Part shown: positions 1-8,214 of the stretch, piece after piece
How the letters are laid out: every line of letters begins with the position of its first letter
Numbering within the stretch: position 1 is the first letter of the stretch
NCBI RefSeq assembly: GCF_020618775.1
Contig: NZ_JAESVB010000011.1
Span: forward strand, 1-64,000
Source of the DNA: Acidisoma silvae
GTDB lineage: Bacteria > Pseudomonadota > Alphaproteobacteria > Acetobacterales > Acetobacteraceae
Direction: 5' to 3'
DNA length: 64,000 nt
Notes under the pieces: model-generated
Seen by the model: only the letters and a program-made list of their open reading frames with translations
What the model was told of the DNA's origin: nothing
Database searches by the model: none
Translations under genes and position numbers: made by a program

Positions 1-2
1 TA

Positions 3-149
3 CCGCAGAAGATATATTATGTTAAACACGATCCTGGCCGAATGAGCTTGACTGGCAATGATGGTCGGCTGATGGGCCAATATCTTCCAGATGCCCCCCT
101 CCAAATGCTGCTGCAAGGCACCCGCCGCCGTTTCAACGTGCATCGTTAA
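3..149 (+). CDS. C-terminal tail of an unrecognised gene (5' end outside window)
   Basis: An open frame enters from the left edge, runs for 48 codons and ends in TAA. The visible residues mix hydrophobic and basic positions and end in an Arg-rich tail (GTRRRFNVHR). I do not recognise a family. The reading has no start codon in view, so it could be a chance open frame. No neighbour helps. Confidence 0.3.
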   Translation, partial: PQKIYYVKHDPGRMSLTGNDGRLMGQYLPDAPLQMLLQGTRRRFNVHR

Positions 150-451
150 ACGCGCGTTGACGAGAGCGCTATCGCCGGCGACCCTGACGGTTCAATGCGA
201 TGCTCGGCATCGCTGTCGCGGACGGCACCCAAGCTGAACTTGGCAAGTCGTCCCGCGCATCGAGGTCGCCGCCGACCATGGCGTAAACCCGTGCGCGCTC
301 CAGCGCTTCCACGGCTGCGCCTTGCGATAGGCGTTTGATCCTTCTGGGCTTTCACTATGGATCGGTCTGGGACTTGGCCGTGCCAGAGGCGAAAAAGCTT
401 GTTTCTGGCGATATGCACGACTATAAGGTGCATATCGCCAGGAGGCGGTCA
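150..451. other. 302-base stretch without a supported gene
   Basis: Two overlapping minus-strand open frames of 86 and 95 codons cross this stretch. Neither has a sensible composition, both being rich in Arg/Ser/Pro. A third minus frame reads naturally for about 45 codons (ALERARVYAMVGGDLDARDD) but has no start and is broken at both ends. This may be the remnant of a decayed gene beside the toxin-antitoxin pair. The Shine-Dalgarno sequence AGGAGG at 440-445 belongs to the next gene. Confidence 0.35.
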
Positions 452-895
452 ATGAACACCACCAGTTCCATGCTTTTCCCGAACGCCACGCATATGCTGG
501 ATGTCATCGGCGGTACCGCTGCCTTGGGCGGGGATAGCGACATCATCCCCCGCATCCGCCTTGGCCTGCCGGTTTCGACCATCGAATTCATTCTCGGCAG
601 CGGCCGGCTGACCCTGGCGGAACTCGACCGTATCGTGCTGCCGCGCAAGACGCTGATGAATCGCCGCAAACTCGGCTCACTGACACCGGAACAGTCCGAT
701 CGGCTGGTGCGCGTCGCGCGGCTCATCGCGGCGGCGGAGGACACCTTTGGCACGGCAGCGAAGGCCCATGCCTGGCTGCGCCGGCCGACAGCGGCTTTGG
801 CCGGCGAAAAACCACTGGAATTGCTGGATACGGATGAAGGCGCGCGCCGGGTGGACAACCTGCTCGGCCGTATCGGCCACGGCATCGCCGCCTGA
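452..895 (+). CDS. antitoxin of the Xre/MbcA/ParS type (RES-type toxin-antitoxin pair)
   Basis: Predicted antitoxin of 147 residues that should neutralise the RES toxin encoded 30 bases downstream and repress their shared promoter. The middle resembles the Xre-like domain of this family (GLPVSTIEFIL, LTPEQSDRLVRVARLI). The C-terminal third matches the toxin-binding DUF2384 domain, with AHAWLRRPTAAL, GEKPLELLDTDEGARRV and NLLGRIGHG. The frame is open further upstream to 335, but ATG 452 follows AGGAGG with ideal spacing, so I chose it. Function is inferred from family and gene order; the assignment is firm. Confidence 0.85.
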   Translation: MNTTSSMLFPNATHMLDVIGGTAALGGDSDIIPRIRLGLPVSTIEFILGSGRLTLAELDRIVLPRKTLMNRRKLGSLTPEQSDRLVRVARLIAAAEDTFGTAAKAHAWLRRPTAALAGEKPLELLDTDEGARRVDNLLGRIGHGIAA

Positions 896-925
896 CGCTG
901 CCAGCCGGACTGAGCCCCCTCTTCC

Positions 926-1372
926 ATGATCGCCTGGCGTCTCTGTCGCGAAGCCTATGCCGATCTATCCGGTCAGGGGGCCGCTTTGTATGGTGGACGC
1001 TGGAATAGCCCCGGCCATCCGCTGGTCTATCTGGCCGAGACGGCGGCGCTGACCGTGCTGGAAGTGCGCGTTCATCTGGACCTGCCGCCCGAATTGCTGC
1101 CCGAGGATTTTTGTCTGGTCTCTGTCGATCTGGATGATCGGCCTGTCGAGACTATGCCAACCATGCCGGCCGATCCCAAAGCCTTTGGTGATCTGTGGTT
1201 GCGGCAAATGCGCTCGCCCGTCCTGCGCGTGCCTTCGGCCATCGTGCCGGAAAGCCATAACCTGCTGCTTAATCCCCGGCATCCGAAAGCATCAGCCGCG
1301 CATATTATCGGCCAACGCGCCTTTCGCTTCGACCCTAGGCTTTGGGCAGGCCTGAACGATGGCGCCCGCTAG
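926..1372 (+). CDS. RES-domain toxin
   Basis: Small toxin of 148 residues with the RES fold. Characterised members degrade NAD+ and arrest growth. The family's conserved residues are visible: Arg in AWRLC, the GGRWNSPG block, the Glu of VYLAE, and a Ser in VPES near residue 110, giving the R-E-S signature. Length is typical (about 150). It lies 30 bases after the DUF2384 antitoxin on the same strand, the usual antitoxin-first order. No truncation or missing key residue is visible. NAD+ depletion is family knowledge, not seen here. Confidence 0.85.
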   Translation: MIAWRLCREAYADLSGQGAALYGGRWNSPGHPLVYLAETAALTVLEVRVHLDLPPELLPEDFCLVSVDLDDRPVETMPTMPADPKAFGDLWLRQMRSPVLRVPSAIVPESHNLLLNPRHPKASAAHIIGQRAFRFDPRLWAGLNDGAR

Positions 1373-1582
1373 GCAGGAGATCTGCCCCAATTGATGCGAT
1401 CCGGCCTCAACCTCGGCCGATGTTGCCCTTCAAGATTTCCTGGATAAATACTTATTGGTTTCCGTTGATCGCAAGCCATTAACCGTAATGCCCGAAATTA
1501 TATAAAATATTGATATGGGTTTGACCGCTTTCGTTTTGAGCTGGCGACTTTAAGAAGGTTTGGGCAAGCTACTTGCAATAAA

Positions 1583-1600
1583 AGCGACGAATACGTCGCT
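1583..1600. promoter_or_regulatory. perfect 7-bp hairpin (possible terminator or operator)
   Basis: AGCGACG and CGTCGCT flank a 4-base AATA loop. No T run follows, so a classical intrinsic terminator is not certain. It lies about 210 bases after the RES toxin. Confidence 0.35.
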
Positions 1601-1699
1601 AGATCAAAGTATTGCCTCAAGCAACGGTCAATCGGATTGAAACGCGCGAAGGTGTAAGCCTTATTGGGTAATCATAGGGCATTTCATTTAACTTCCGAG

Positions 1700-1728
1700 C
1701 GTTATAGGGGAGCGCGACCGCTATAACG
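1700..1728. promoter_or_regulatory. inverted repeat upstream of the AraC-type gene
   Basis: CGTTATAG and CTATAACG form 8-bp arms separated by 13 bases, just ahead of the regulator's coding sequence. The position fits an autoregulatory operator; this is inference. Confidence 0.35.
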
Positions 1729-1781
1729 GAATAGTGATAATCCCGGCCTATGAAACGTTTCTGCAATCCAAGCAAGCTGCC

Positions 1782-2903
1782 ATGAGCGCCATATCGCACG
1801 CTATTCCCACCTTTTGTAACGCTCCTGTCGTCGGACTAACCCCGAAAGCGAATAGCCTCACCCAGATCAAAATCACCCAAAGCGGCGTTTTGGCCCGTCA
1901 CCTGGGTGATCATATCCTTGAAAGCCTAGGACAGAAAACGATCAGTCTTCTCGGCAACCGCGAGCCCACGCGACATTCTAGCGATTTTGCAGCAGAGTAC
2001 AGTACCATTCATGTCAGCGGGCTTCTTGAGAATGCCGCGCGGAGCATGCGTGACCCCGTGCTCGGTATCGATATCGGGATGACCTATTCCTTGCTCGAGG
2101 CGATAAGCGCCATCATCCCAGCGCGAAAAGACGTCACACTGCTAAGCCTGATTCGGGATCTTTCGAAGCAATTCTTCGCCATGCAGAGCGACGCGAAACT
2201 GCTTCTGACGATTGAGGGCGATGAAGCCGTTTTTGAATACCAATACTGGAACGGTCTCGACGAACGCCGGCGGCAATTGCCGGAACTGATCCTGGCAAGC
2301 CTTGTTAAGATGCTGCGCATGATCTTGCCATATGAGCTTTGGCCGAGGAGTGTCGTCTTCCCGCATCTACGCGGATCGGATCAAGAACGCATCAAAAAAC
2401 AATTGGGAATGTCCGCGAGTTTTGGCGTGACACGACATGCGGCGATCATGCTGCCGAAAGCGGCCTTAAGCCATGTCTGCGTGCTTCCTGACAGCGGCGC
2501 GAAATTCGGCGCATTGAATGGGCCGGAATGGGCGCGCTATGAAGCGCTTGTTCCGCGCATCGCCTTTTGTGTCCGCAGATATGCTGTGGATTGCACAAAA
2601 GGTCTAGCGGCAGTGACTCAGGAATTGGCTCTCAGCCGCTCGACTTTGGCCCGCAGATTGGCGGCCCTGGATTTGACGCAGTCCGATGTGACGGACTATC
2701 TGCGCGTGACGACCGCGCGATATTACTTGGCGGAAACCGAAGTTTGTATCGGCGACATTGCCACAAGATTGCGCTATTCGGAACACAGTGCGTTTACGCG
2801 GGCATTCACCAAGATGTTCGGCAAAACGCCAAAGCAATTCCGGGAGCTATCCCAATCCGAACATAATGCCGCACTCAACCCGCTGATGCGGTGCTCCGCC
2901 TAG
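1782..2903 (+). CDS. AraC-family transcriptional regulator, OruR-like
   Basis: Transcription regulator of about 373 residues. The N-terminal ~270 residues resemble the arabinose-operon-regulator-like ligand domain of OruR/ArgR-type AraC proteins. The C-terminal ~100 residues are the double helix-turn-helix (ALSRSTLARRLAAL, then IATRLRYSEHSAFTRAFTKMFG). The frame opens earlier at GTG 1734, but the ATG at 1782 starts MSAISHA, which resembles MSHISAS at the matching ATG of its paralogue at 23201-24316, so I prefer it. No clear Shine-Dalgarno sequence supports either start. It converges on the lytic transglycosylase, 13 bases away. The ligand is unknown and no obvious target operon is adjacent. 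Confidence 0.8.
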   Translation: MSAISHAIPTFCNAPVVGLTPKANSLTQIKITQSGVLARHLGDHILESLGQKTISLLGNREPTRHSSDFAAEYSTIHVSGLLENAARSMRDPVLGIDIGMTYSLLEAISAIIPARKDVTLLSLIRDLSKQFFAMQSDAKLLLTIEGDEAVFEYQYWNGLDERRRQLPELILASLVKMLRMILPYELWPRSVVFPHLRGSDQERIKKQLGMSASFGVTRHAAIMLPKAALSHVCVLPDSGAKFGALNGPEWARYEALVPRIAFCVRRYAVDCTKGLAAVTQELALSRSTLARRLAALDLTQSDVTDYLRVTTARYYLAETEVCIGDIATRLRYSEHSAFTRAFTKMFGKTPKQFRELSQSEHNAALNPLMRCSA

Positions 2904-2916
2904 GCAAAGCCGCTGG

Positions 2917-3408
2917 TCAATCCGCCAACTGCTCGGCGGCGAGCGCCTCAGTCCTGTGATGATGGCCATGCGCTTTGACATGCGGTTTCGCATGACGCGC
3001 AGGCGCTGGCAGCGGCGGCAGGTTCAGCGCCTCCTGCATGACCCGCAATTTGTAGACGATAGCAAGACCCGGCGTGTGGGAGTGATAGTCGCCGATCGCC
3101 TGCCACATATTGCCATGCTCCTCATCCAGGTAATTGCGCAGGATGAAGGCAGCGACTGTGATGTTGAAGCACGGTTGAAGAATAAGCCGGGTCGCGACCG
3201 TCTGCGGCGGCAGGCCCGTTGCCTTCGAAACGGGTTTTATCCAGCGCGTATTGACCTGCATGAGCCCCAGATCATGCGACCCGTCCTTGTTCGGCTGGGC
3301 CGCGCCCACCCAGCCGCCCTCGGCCAGCTGAATGGCGGGCAAGGCATGGATGGGCAGATGAAAGGCGGTCGCGGCGGCGACCATGCAGGCATAAAACGGG
3401 ATCGGCAT
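2917..3408 (-). CDS. lytic transglycosylase, VirB1/SLT-like
   Basis: Predicted murein hydrolase of 163 residues cleaving the glycan backbone of peptidoglycan. The SLT-type core is visible: the catalytic Glu in QLAEGGWVG near residue 31, the GLMQVN block near 48, and a C-terminal YHSHTPGLAIVYKLRVM segment. The last 25 residues are His-rich (HGHHHR). There is no convincing cleavable signal peptide, although the N-terminus is hydrophobic (FYACMVAAATAF). Short VirB1-like proteins often serve secretion or conjugation machines, but none is present here. It is followed 11 bases upstream by the cytochrome c gene on the same strand. Confidence 0.75.
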   Translation of the reverse strand: MPIPFYACMVAAATAFHLPIHALPAIQLAEGGWVGAAQPNKDGSHDLGLMQVNTRWIKPVSKATGLPPQTVATRLILQPCFNITVAAFILRNYLDEEHGNMWQAIGDYHSHTPGLAIVYKLRVMQEALNLPPLPAPARHAKPHVKAHGHHHRTEALAAEQLAD

Positions 3409-3419
3409 CCCCTGCCCTA

Positions 3420-3749
3420 TCAGTTGCGCTTAAGCGAAGCGTAATAGGCGGATAGCGCGGCAATATCGGCATCGCTCAGATGCGCGGCCAGACCGATCAT
3501 CATCGCGGCCGATCCGCCCTGGCGCTGCTTGGCCTTGTAGTCGTGCAGCGCATTGGACAGATAGCCCTGCTGCTGCCCGGCGAGGTTCGGGATCATCGGC
3601 GAGGCCGATAGACCCTGATCGCCATGGCAGGACGCGCAAAGCGGCACCAGAGCCGGCGCGCCGGCAGCCCGCGCCGCGCCAAGCGGCAGCGCCAAGGCCA
3701 AAACGCCTGCCGCGACAGCCGCAAACAAACCGCGATTGACCCTAGCCAT
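3420..3749 (-). CDS. periplasmic class I cytochrome c
   Basis: Small electron carrier of 109 residues. A Sec signal peptide (hydrophobic core [21 protein letters not shown]) ends near residue 28. The single haem-binding CASCH motif is at residues 38-42 and is followed by [18 protein letters not shown] Met in the [13 protein letters not shown] segment is the likely sixth iron ligand. The C-terminal helix [13 protein letters not shown] is typical of cytochrome c553/c4-like domains. Electron partners are not shown by context. It precedes the transglycosylase gene on the same strand. Confidence 0.88.
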   Translation of the reverse strand: MARVNRGLFAAVAAGVLALALPLGAARAAGAPALVPLCASCHGDQGLSASPMIPNLAGQQQGYLSNALHDYKAKQRQGGSAAMMIGLAAHLSDADIAALSAYYASLKRN

Positions 3750-3916
3750 GCCCGACTACCCTATTCGTCCAATGGCCGGACCCTAAGCGGCCGCGGCCCG
3801 CGCAGCAAGGCGCGGCTTCGACAGGGATTAGGATCACATTGGTTTGAGCGGGAGCCTTCGGCGATGGACATCTCTGGATTTCCTGCTCACGAACACGACC
3901 TCTTGAATGGTACGAA

Positions 3917-6502
3917 TTGGCGGAACGGACATTGGCGGCAGAGCAGACACAAGTCGATCTCACGAATTGCGATCGCGAGCCGATCCATCTTCTGGGCGCC
4001 ATCCAGCCCGTCGGCTTTCTGATCGCGGTCAGCACGGATTGGATCGTCGCCCGCACCTCGGCCAATATCGGCATCTTCCTGGGCTTCGAGCCCGGCTCGA
4101 TGATCGGCAATCTGCTGGCCGATTTCGTGCCGCCCCGGCTGGTGCATGACCTCCGCAACCGCGTCGCCTTTCTCAATGCGCGCGATACGGTGGAGCGGCT
4201 GTTCGGCTGTCAGATCCGGCCAGACGGCGCAGTCTTCGACATTGCCATTCATATGTCCGGCAGCCAGATCGTCATCGAAGCCGAGCCGGGCAGCGACAGC
4301 AATCTGGACGCGACCAGCACGGTGCGGTCCATGATCACCCGGCTGGACAACCAGCCCGACATGGCGGGCTTCTACCGGGAAGGCGCCCGCCAGGTGCGGG
4401 CCATGCTCGGCTACGATCGTGTCATGGTCTATAAATTTTCGCCCGACGGCGCCGGTGAAGTGGTGGCGGAAGCCTGCAAATCCGGCATCGGCTCCTTCAA
4501 GGGATTGCGCTATCCGGCCTCCGACATTCCGCAGCAGGCCCGCGCGCTGTACAAGCGCAACCTTCTCCGCGTCATTCGCGACGTCAATGCAGCACCTGTC
4601 GGCATCGTGCCGGAACTGGATGAGAACCGGAAGCCGCTGGACCTGTCTCTGTCCGTCCTGCGCTCTGTCTCGCCCATCCATATCGAATATCTCAAAAATA
4701 TGGGGGTTGAGGCGTCGCTCTCGATTTCCATCGTCGTCGATGATGAGCTCTGGGGGCTTTTCGCCTGCCACCATTATTCGCCGCGCGCGCCGAGTTTCGA
4801 GCGCCGCTCGGTCAGCGAGCTCTTTTCCCAGATGTTTTCCATGCGGCTGGAAAGCCGGGAGCGTCGGGCGCTGGTGGACTATGAGCGCCGTGCCCGCGAT
4901 ATCTCGGACCAGCTGCTGGGTGCCGTCGCGTCGGACGAAACCTTGCTGAACGACCCGGACTGGCTGGGCGATATCCTGACCAATGCCATTCCGGCGCATG
5001 GCGTCGGCGTCTGGATCAACGGCAGCTACGCCTTTTCGGGCGTAACCCCACCGACCGACGATTTTCGCCGCATCATCCGTGCTTTGAACGGCACGGCGGC
5101 CGGGCGCGTCTACGCGACCGACCATATCGGGTCATTGATCGACAAGGCACAGCCCTTCGCGGAACAGGCTTCCGGCCTGCTCGCCATCCCCATTTCGCGG
5201 TCGCCGCGCGACTATGTCGTGCTGTTCCGGTCGGAATTGCGGAGCTCCGTGCGCTGGGCGGGCGATCCGCATAAGCCCGTGCAGTACGGGCCGAACGGCC
5301 CACGCCTGACGCCGCGCGAAAGCTTCGCCGAATGGCAGGAAAAGGTGGAAGGACATTCCGAACCGTTCTCGGCGTCGGAATTGCGCATCGCTGAAACCCT
5401 GCGCGCGACGCTGATCGAGGTCGTACTGCGCCTGGCCGATGAATCCGCCGCCCAAAGGCATCAGGCCAATGCGCGGCAGGAGTTGCTCATCGCCGAGCTG
5501 AACCACCGCGTGCGCAATATCCTGGGCGTCATCCGCGGCCTCATTCGCCAGTCCCAGCCGGATGAGCAGGTCGTCAAGGATTTCGTGAAAGTCGTGGACG
5601 GCCGCATTCATTCCCTGGCCCGCGCGCATAACCAGATCACCGATGACCACTGGGGTCCGGCGCCCTTGCAGGCGCTGATCGATGCCGAGGCGGCGGCCTT
5701 CGCGGCGGCCAAGGAAAGCTCCATTCACTCGGAAGGGCCGCCGGTTCTGCTGAACCCGCAGGCCTATTCCACCATGGCGCTGGTGATGCACGAACTGGTC
5801 ACCAATTCCACGAAATACGGCAGCCTGTCAGGTTCCGGCGAGGTTCATATCAAGTGGCACCGCAATCCCGAGAATGACCTCATTCTCGTCTGGCAGGAAA
5901 CCGGCGGTCCGCCGGTGCGCAAGCCGACGCGCAAGGGGTTCGGCACGACCATCATAGACCGTTCGGTACCCTATGACCTGGGCGGCTCCGCGCGCATTCA
6001 ATACGACCCCGAAGGCGTGCGGGCCGAGTTTCGTATTCCGTCCCGTCATGTATCGGAACGCCGCAATTTCCAAGGCACGCCGATCAAGCTGCCGGCGCCG
6101 CGAAACCCGCATCATGCGCCCGTCAGGCCCGATCTTCTGGCCGGCAAGACGGTGCTGCTGGTGGAGGACAGCCTGATCATCGCGCTGGACGCCGAGGATA
6201 TCATGACGCGTTTCGGCGCCGAGATCGCGACCGCGTCCACCTCGGACGCCGCACATGACACGCTGGACGAATTGACGCCCGATTTCGCCGTGCTTGACAT
6301 CAATCTGGGAGACCAGACCAGCTTCGGCATCGCCGGGCGGCTATATGACATGGGCGTGCCTTTCTTCTTCGCTTCGGGCTACGGCGAACAGGCGCAACTG
6401 CCGAATGAACATCGGGCCCGCATCGTCGTGCAGAAACCCTATACGGCGCATAATATTGCCCGTGCGGTCGAGGATCTTCTGGGCCTAAGCCCGGACGTCT
6501 AG
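3917..6502 (+). CDS. bacteriophytochrome hybrid kinase (PAS-GAF-PHY-HWE kinase-receiver)
   Basis: Red/far-red photoreceptor of about 861 residues that signals by phosphotransfer. Order: PAS with the biliverdin-binding Cys at residue 18 (LTNCDREPIH), GAF with the YPASDIP motif (Asp 203), PHY to about 500, an HWE-type kinase with phospho-acceptor His 530 (ELNHRVRN), an N-box (HELVTNSTKYGSL) and WQETGGPPV, then a receiver domain from about 745 with Asp 794 (LDINLG). HWE kinases are mostly alphaproteobacterial. The start used is TTG 3917 without a clear Shine-Dalgarno sequence; the true start could differ slightly. No haem oxygenase gene is nearby, so biliverdin must come from elsewhere. The output partner is unknown. 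Confidence 0.93.
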   Translation: MAERTLAAEQTQVDLTNCDREPIHLLGAIQPVGFLIAVSTDWIVARTSANIGIFLGFEPGSMIGNLLADFVPPRLVHDLRNRVAFLNARDTVERLFGCQIRPDGAVFDIAIHMSGSQIVIEAEPGSDSNLDATSTVRSMITRLDNQPDMAGFYREGARQVRAMLGYDRVMVYKFSPDGAGEVVAEACKSGIGSFKGLRYPASDIPQQARALYKRNLLRVIRDVNAAPVGIVPELDENRKPLDLSLSVLRSVSPIHIEYLKNMGVEASLSISIVVDDELWGLFACHHYSPRAPSFERRSVSELFSQMFSMRLESRERRALVDYERRARDISDQLLGAVASDETLLNDPDWLGDILTNAIPAHGVGVWINGSYAFSGVTPPTDDFRRIIRALNGTAAGRVYATDHIGSLIDKAQPFAEQASGLLAIPISRSPRDYVVLFRSELRSSVRWAGDPHKPVQYGPNGPRLTPRESFAEWQEKVEGHSEPFSASELRIAETLRATLIEVVLRLADESAAQRHQANARQELLIAELNHRVRNILGVIRGLIRQSQPDEQVVKDFVKVVDGRIHSLARAHNQITDDHWGPAPLQALIDAEAAAFAAAKESSIHSEGPPVLLNPQAYSTMALVMHELVTNSTKYGSLSGSGEVHIKWHRNPENDLILVWQETGGPPVRKPTRKGFGTTIIDRSVPYDLGGSARIQYDPEGVRAEFRIPSRHVSERRNFQGTPIKLPAPRNPHHAPVRPDLLAGKTVLLVEDSLIIALDAEDIMTRFGAEIATASTSDAAHDTLDELTPDFAVLDINLGDQTSFGIAGRLYDMGVPFFFASGYGEQAQLPNEHRARIVVQKPYTAHNIARAVEDLLGLSPDV

Positions 6503-6530
6503 GCGCATTAAGCGCCTTGGCCCAGGTCGC

Positions 6531-6555
6531 GTCATCCGGCTTACGCGGGAATGAC
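6531..6555. repeat. REP-like palindrome, single unit
   Basis: GTCAT and ATGAC ends flank a CCGGCTTACGCGGG centre. The pattern matches the GTCATCC...GGATGAC-type elements at 20087, 27576, 34874 and 53905. Confidence 0.5.
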
Positions 6556-6770
6556 GTCGTTTCCGCAAAAATACGAAACGCTCTCATCCAAACGGGGCGA
6601 CGGCCCCTAAGCCCATTGTCACTGAGCCATCGCCATCTCTGCCAAGCGGACGAAGGTCTGGCCGAACGCGCCCAACCCTGGGGCGGCCTATCGGGCAGGG
6701 CATCATCCTGACGCACGCCCCTGTCTGCCCATCATACCTCCGATTGTCATAAGCCGCCCTGCCATCGGAG

Positions 6771-6807
6771 GGATGGCGGCCTGACCGGATGTGCAGGCCC
6801 GCCATCC
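6771..6807. promoter_or_regulatory. long hairpin upstream of the glycosidase-like gene
   Basis: GGATGGCGGCCTG pairs with CAGGCCCGCCATCC with one bulged base, around a 10-base loop. No T tract follows on either strand. It could be a terminator for upstream transcription or a regulatory element; undecided. Confidence 0.4.
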
Positions 6808-6906
6808 GCCGGCCTAAGCCATTCAGCGTCGCTTCACTCCAATTGGCGGCTCGTCCCGGAGACCACGCAACCTAAAATCGCACGCATCGGGTCGCGGAGC
6901 TGAACA

Positions 6907-8214
6907 ATGAAACAAAGAAACTTTTCTCTGTCGTGCGCTGTTACGTTTGTGCTGACGGCAGGCCTGGCGCCGACTGCCATGGCGGCGCAGGCCGTGTCCG
7001 CGACCGAGTTCCTGGCGTCGCTCGGCGTCAACACGCATCTCAACTACACAGACGGCAGCTACGCCGATTACGACTCGGTCATCGCCGACCTGCAATATCT
7101 GGGCGTCCATCAGGTGCGGGACGCTGTCCCCGATCCGCGGGGCGGCATTCCTTATCAGAACGACGTCACCGCGATCGACGCCATGGCGGCCTCGGGCAAT
7201 CGGTTCGATTTCATCGTCAATCCTGCTTTGCCCGTCGGGATTACGACCGATGAGATTGCGACTTTGGAGCGCGCCCATCCCGGTTCCGTCTTCGCGATCG
7301 AAGGACCGAACGAGACCAACAACAGTCCGGTGACCTATCAGGGTCTGGCCGGCAAGGCTGCGGCCGTTGCCTTTCAGCGAGCGCTGTATCGTCAGGTCCA
7401 TGCGACGCCCATTCTGCGCGGCAAGTCCGTCTATTATTACACCGGGCTCGACGCCACCAATAGCCTGACCGGGTTGGCGGATTTCGCGAACGCGCATCCC
7501 TATAGCTATCAGGGCCAGCAGCCGGCAGCGCGCATCGCGAGCGCCTTCGCCAAGCAATATCTGATGGCGCCGACCTATCCCAAGGTCATTACCGAAGCCG
7601 GCTATTTCAACGTGCCGATGGCGAATGACGGCGTGGACGACGCAACCCAGGCGAAGAACAACCTCAATCTGTATATGGATGCCTTCGCCCAGGGCAATGC
7701 GCGCACCTTCATCTACCAGCTGGTCAGCGCCTATCCCAATGGCGGCAGCGACACGCAATCCGGCCTGTTCCGCATGGACCATTCGCCCAAACCGGCCGCC
7801 GACGCCATCCACAATCTGACGACCATTTTGGCAGATGCCGGCAAGGCCGGTTTCAAACCCGCCGCGCTGGACTATTCGGTGGCCAATTTGCCGGTGACCG
7901 CGCATTCCATGCTGTTGCAGAAATCCTCGGGCCAGTTCGACATCATTCTGTGGTCCGAGCCGGCGGACTGGAACAACATAACGCATGAGGCGATCGTCAA
8001 TCCTCCCGTCTCCGCCACCGTCACCATTTCGGGCGCCACCGGCAATATGGCGGTCTATGACCCCATGCTGGGCAATCAGCCGATCAAGCATGTCCTGCAT
8101 ACCGGCCAGATCGCCGTCAATCTGGTCGATCATCCGGTGATCATTGAAGTGCAGCCGACGCGGCCGGATGTGCTGACGGCCGAAAACCTGCCGCCGGCAG
8201 GGGCTGCGAACTAG
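6907..8214 (+). CDS. secreted glycoside-hydrolase-like TIM-barrel protein
   Basis: Exported protein of 435 residues. A Sec signal peptide (VTFVLTAGLAPTAMAAQA) ends near residue 27. The body looks like a clan GH-A (beta/alpha)8 barrel: a GPNE motif with candidate acid/base Glu 136, and VITEAG with candidate nucleophile Glu 230. HPYSYQG lies between them and a smaller beta domain follows after about residue 320. The substrate is unknown; polysaccharide turnover would fit the glycan genes elsewhere in the window. It shares its last 4 bases with the convergent DNA ligase gene. An exact GH family cannot be assigned by eye. Confidence 0.65.
   Translation: MKQRNFSLSCAVTFVLTAGLAPTAMAAQAVSATEFLASLGVNTHLNYTDGSYADYDSVIADLQYLGVHQVRDAVPDPRGGIPYQNDVTAIDAMAASGNRFDFIVNPALPVGITTDEIATLERAHPGSVFAIEGPNETNNSPVTYQGLAGKAAAVAFQRALYRQVHATPILRGKSVYYYTGLDATNSLTGLADFANAHPYSYQGQQPAARIASAFAKQYLMAPTYPKVITEAGYFNVPMANDGVDDATQAKNNLNLYMDAFAQGNARTFIYQLVSAYPNGGSDTQSGLFRMDHSPKPAADAIHNLTTILADAGKAGFKPAALDYSVANLPVTAHSMLLQKSSGQFDIILWSEPADWNNITHEAIVNPPVSATVTISGATGNMAVYDPMLGNQPIKHVLHTGQIAVNLVDHPVIIEVQPTRPDVLTAENLPPAGAAN

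Larger units (their letters stand above)
1373..1781. other. AT-rich intergenic region upstream of the AraC-type regulator
   Basis: About 400 bases without a supportable gene, clearly richer in A/T than its surroundings between about 1440 and 1740. It holds a perfect short hairpin at 1583-1600 and an inverted repeat at 1700-1728, annotated separately. It probably carries the promoter of the following regulator. In-frame GTG 1734 is an alternative start inside it. Confidence 0.5.
6503..6906. other. 404-base intergenic region
   Basis: No supportable gene. It contains a short REP-like palindrome (6531-6555) just after the phytochrome gene and a long hairpin (6771-6807). The promoter of the following secreted protein presumably lies in its right part. 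Confidence 0.5.

Noticed and set aside
150-451. Minus-strand proteins of 86 and 95 residues
   Set aside because: Composition is Arg/Ser/Pro-rich and unlike the real genes, and the two frames overlap each other and the antitoxin start.
3750-3916. Possible tRNA between the cytochrome and phytochrome genes
   Set aside because: GC-rich short repeats look structured at first, but no cloverleaf with T-loop GTTC.A..C or a proper acceptor stem can be drawn.
3864-4022. Alternative start of the phytochrome at ATG 3864 (MDISGFPAHEHD)
   Set aside because: This reading is in a different frame from the PAS domain and would need a frameshift. The stretch to 3917 is more likely a leader or chance frame. 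I kept the TTG start.
6823-8133. 436-codon minus-strand frame opposite the glycosidase-like gene
   Set aside because: Rich in Gly/Ile/Arg/His and without motif; the plus-strand gene has a signal peptide and conserved Glu motifs.
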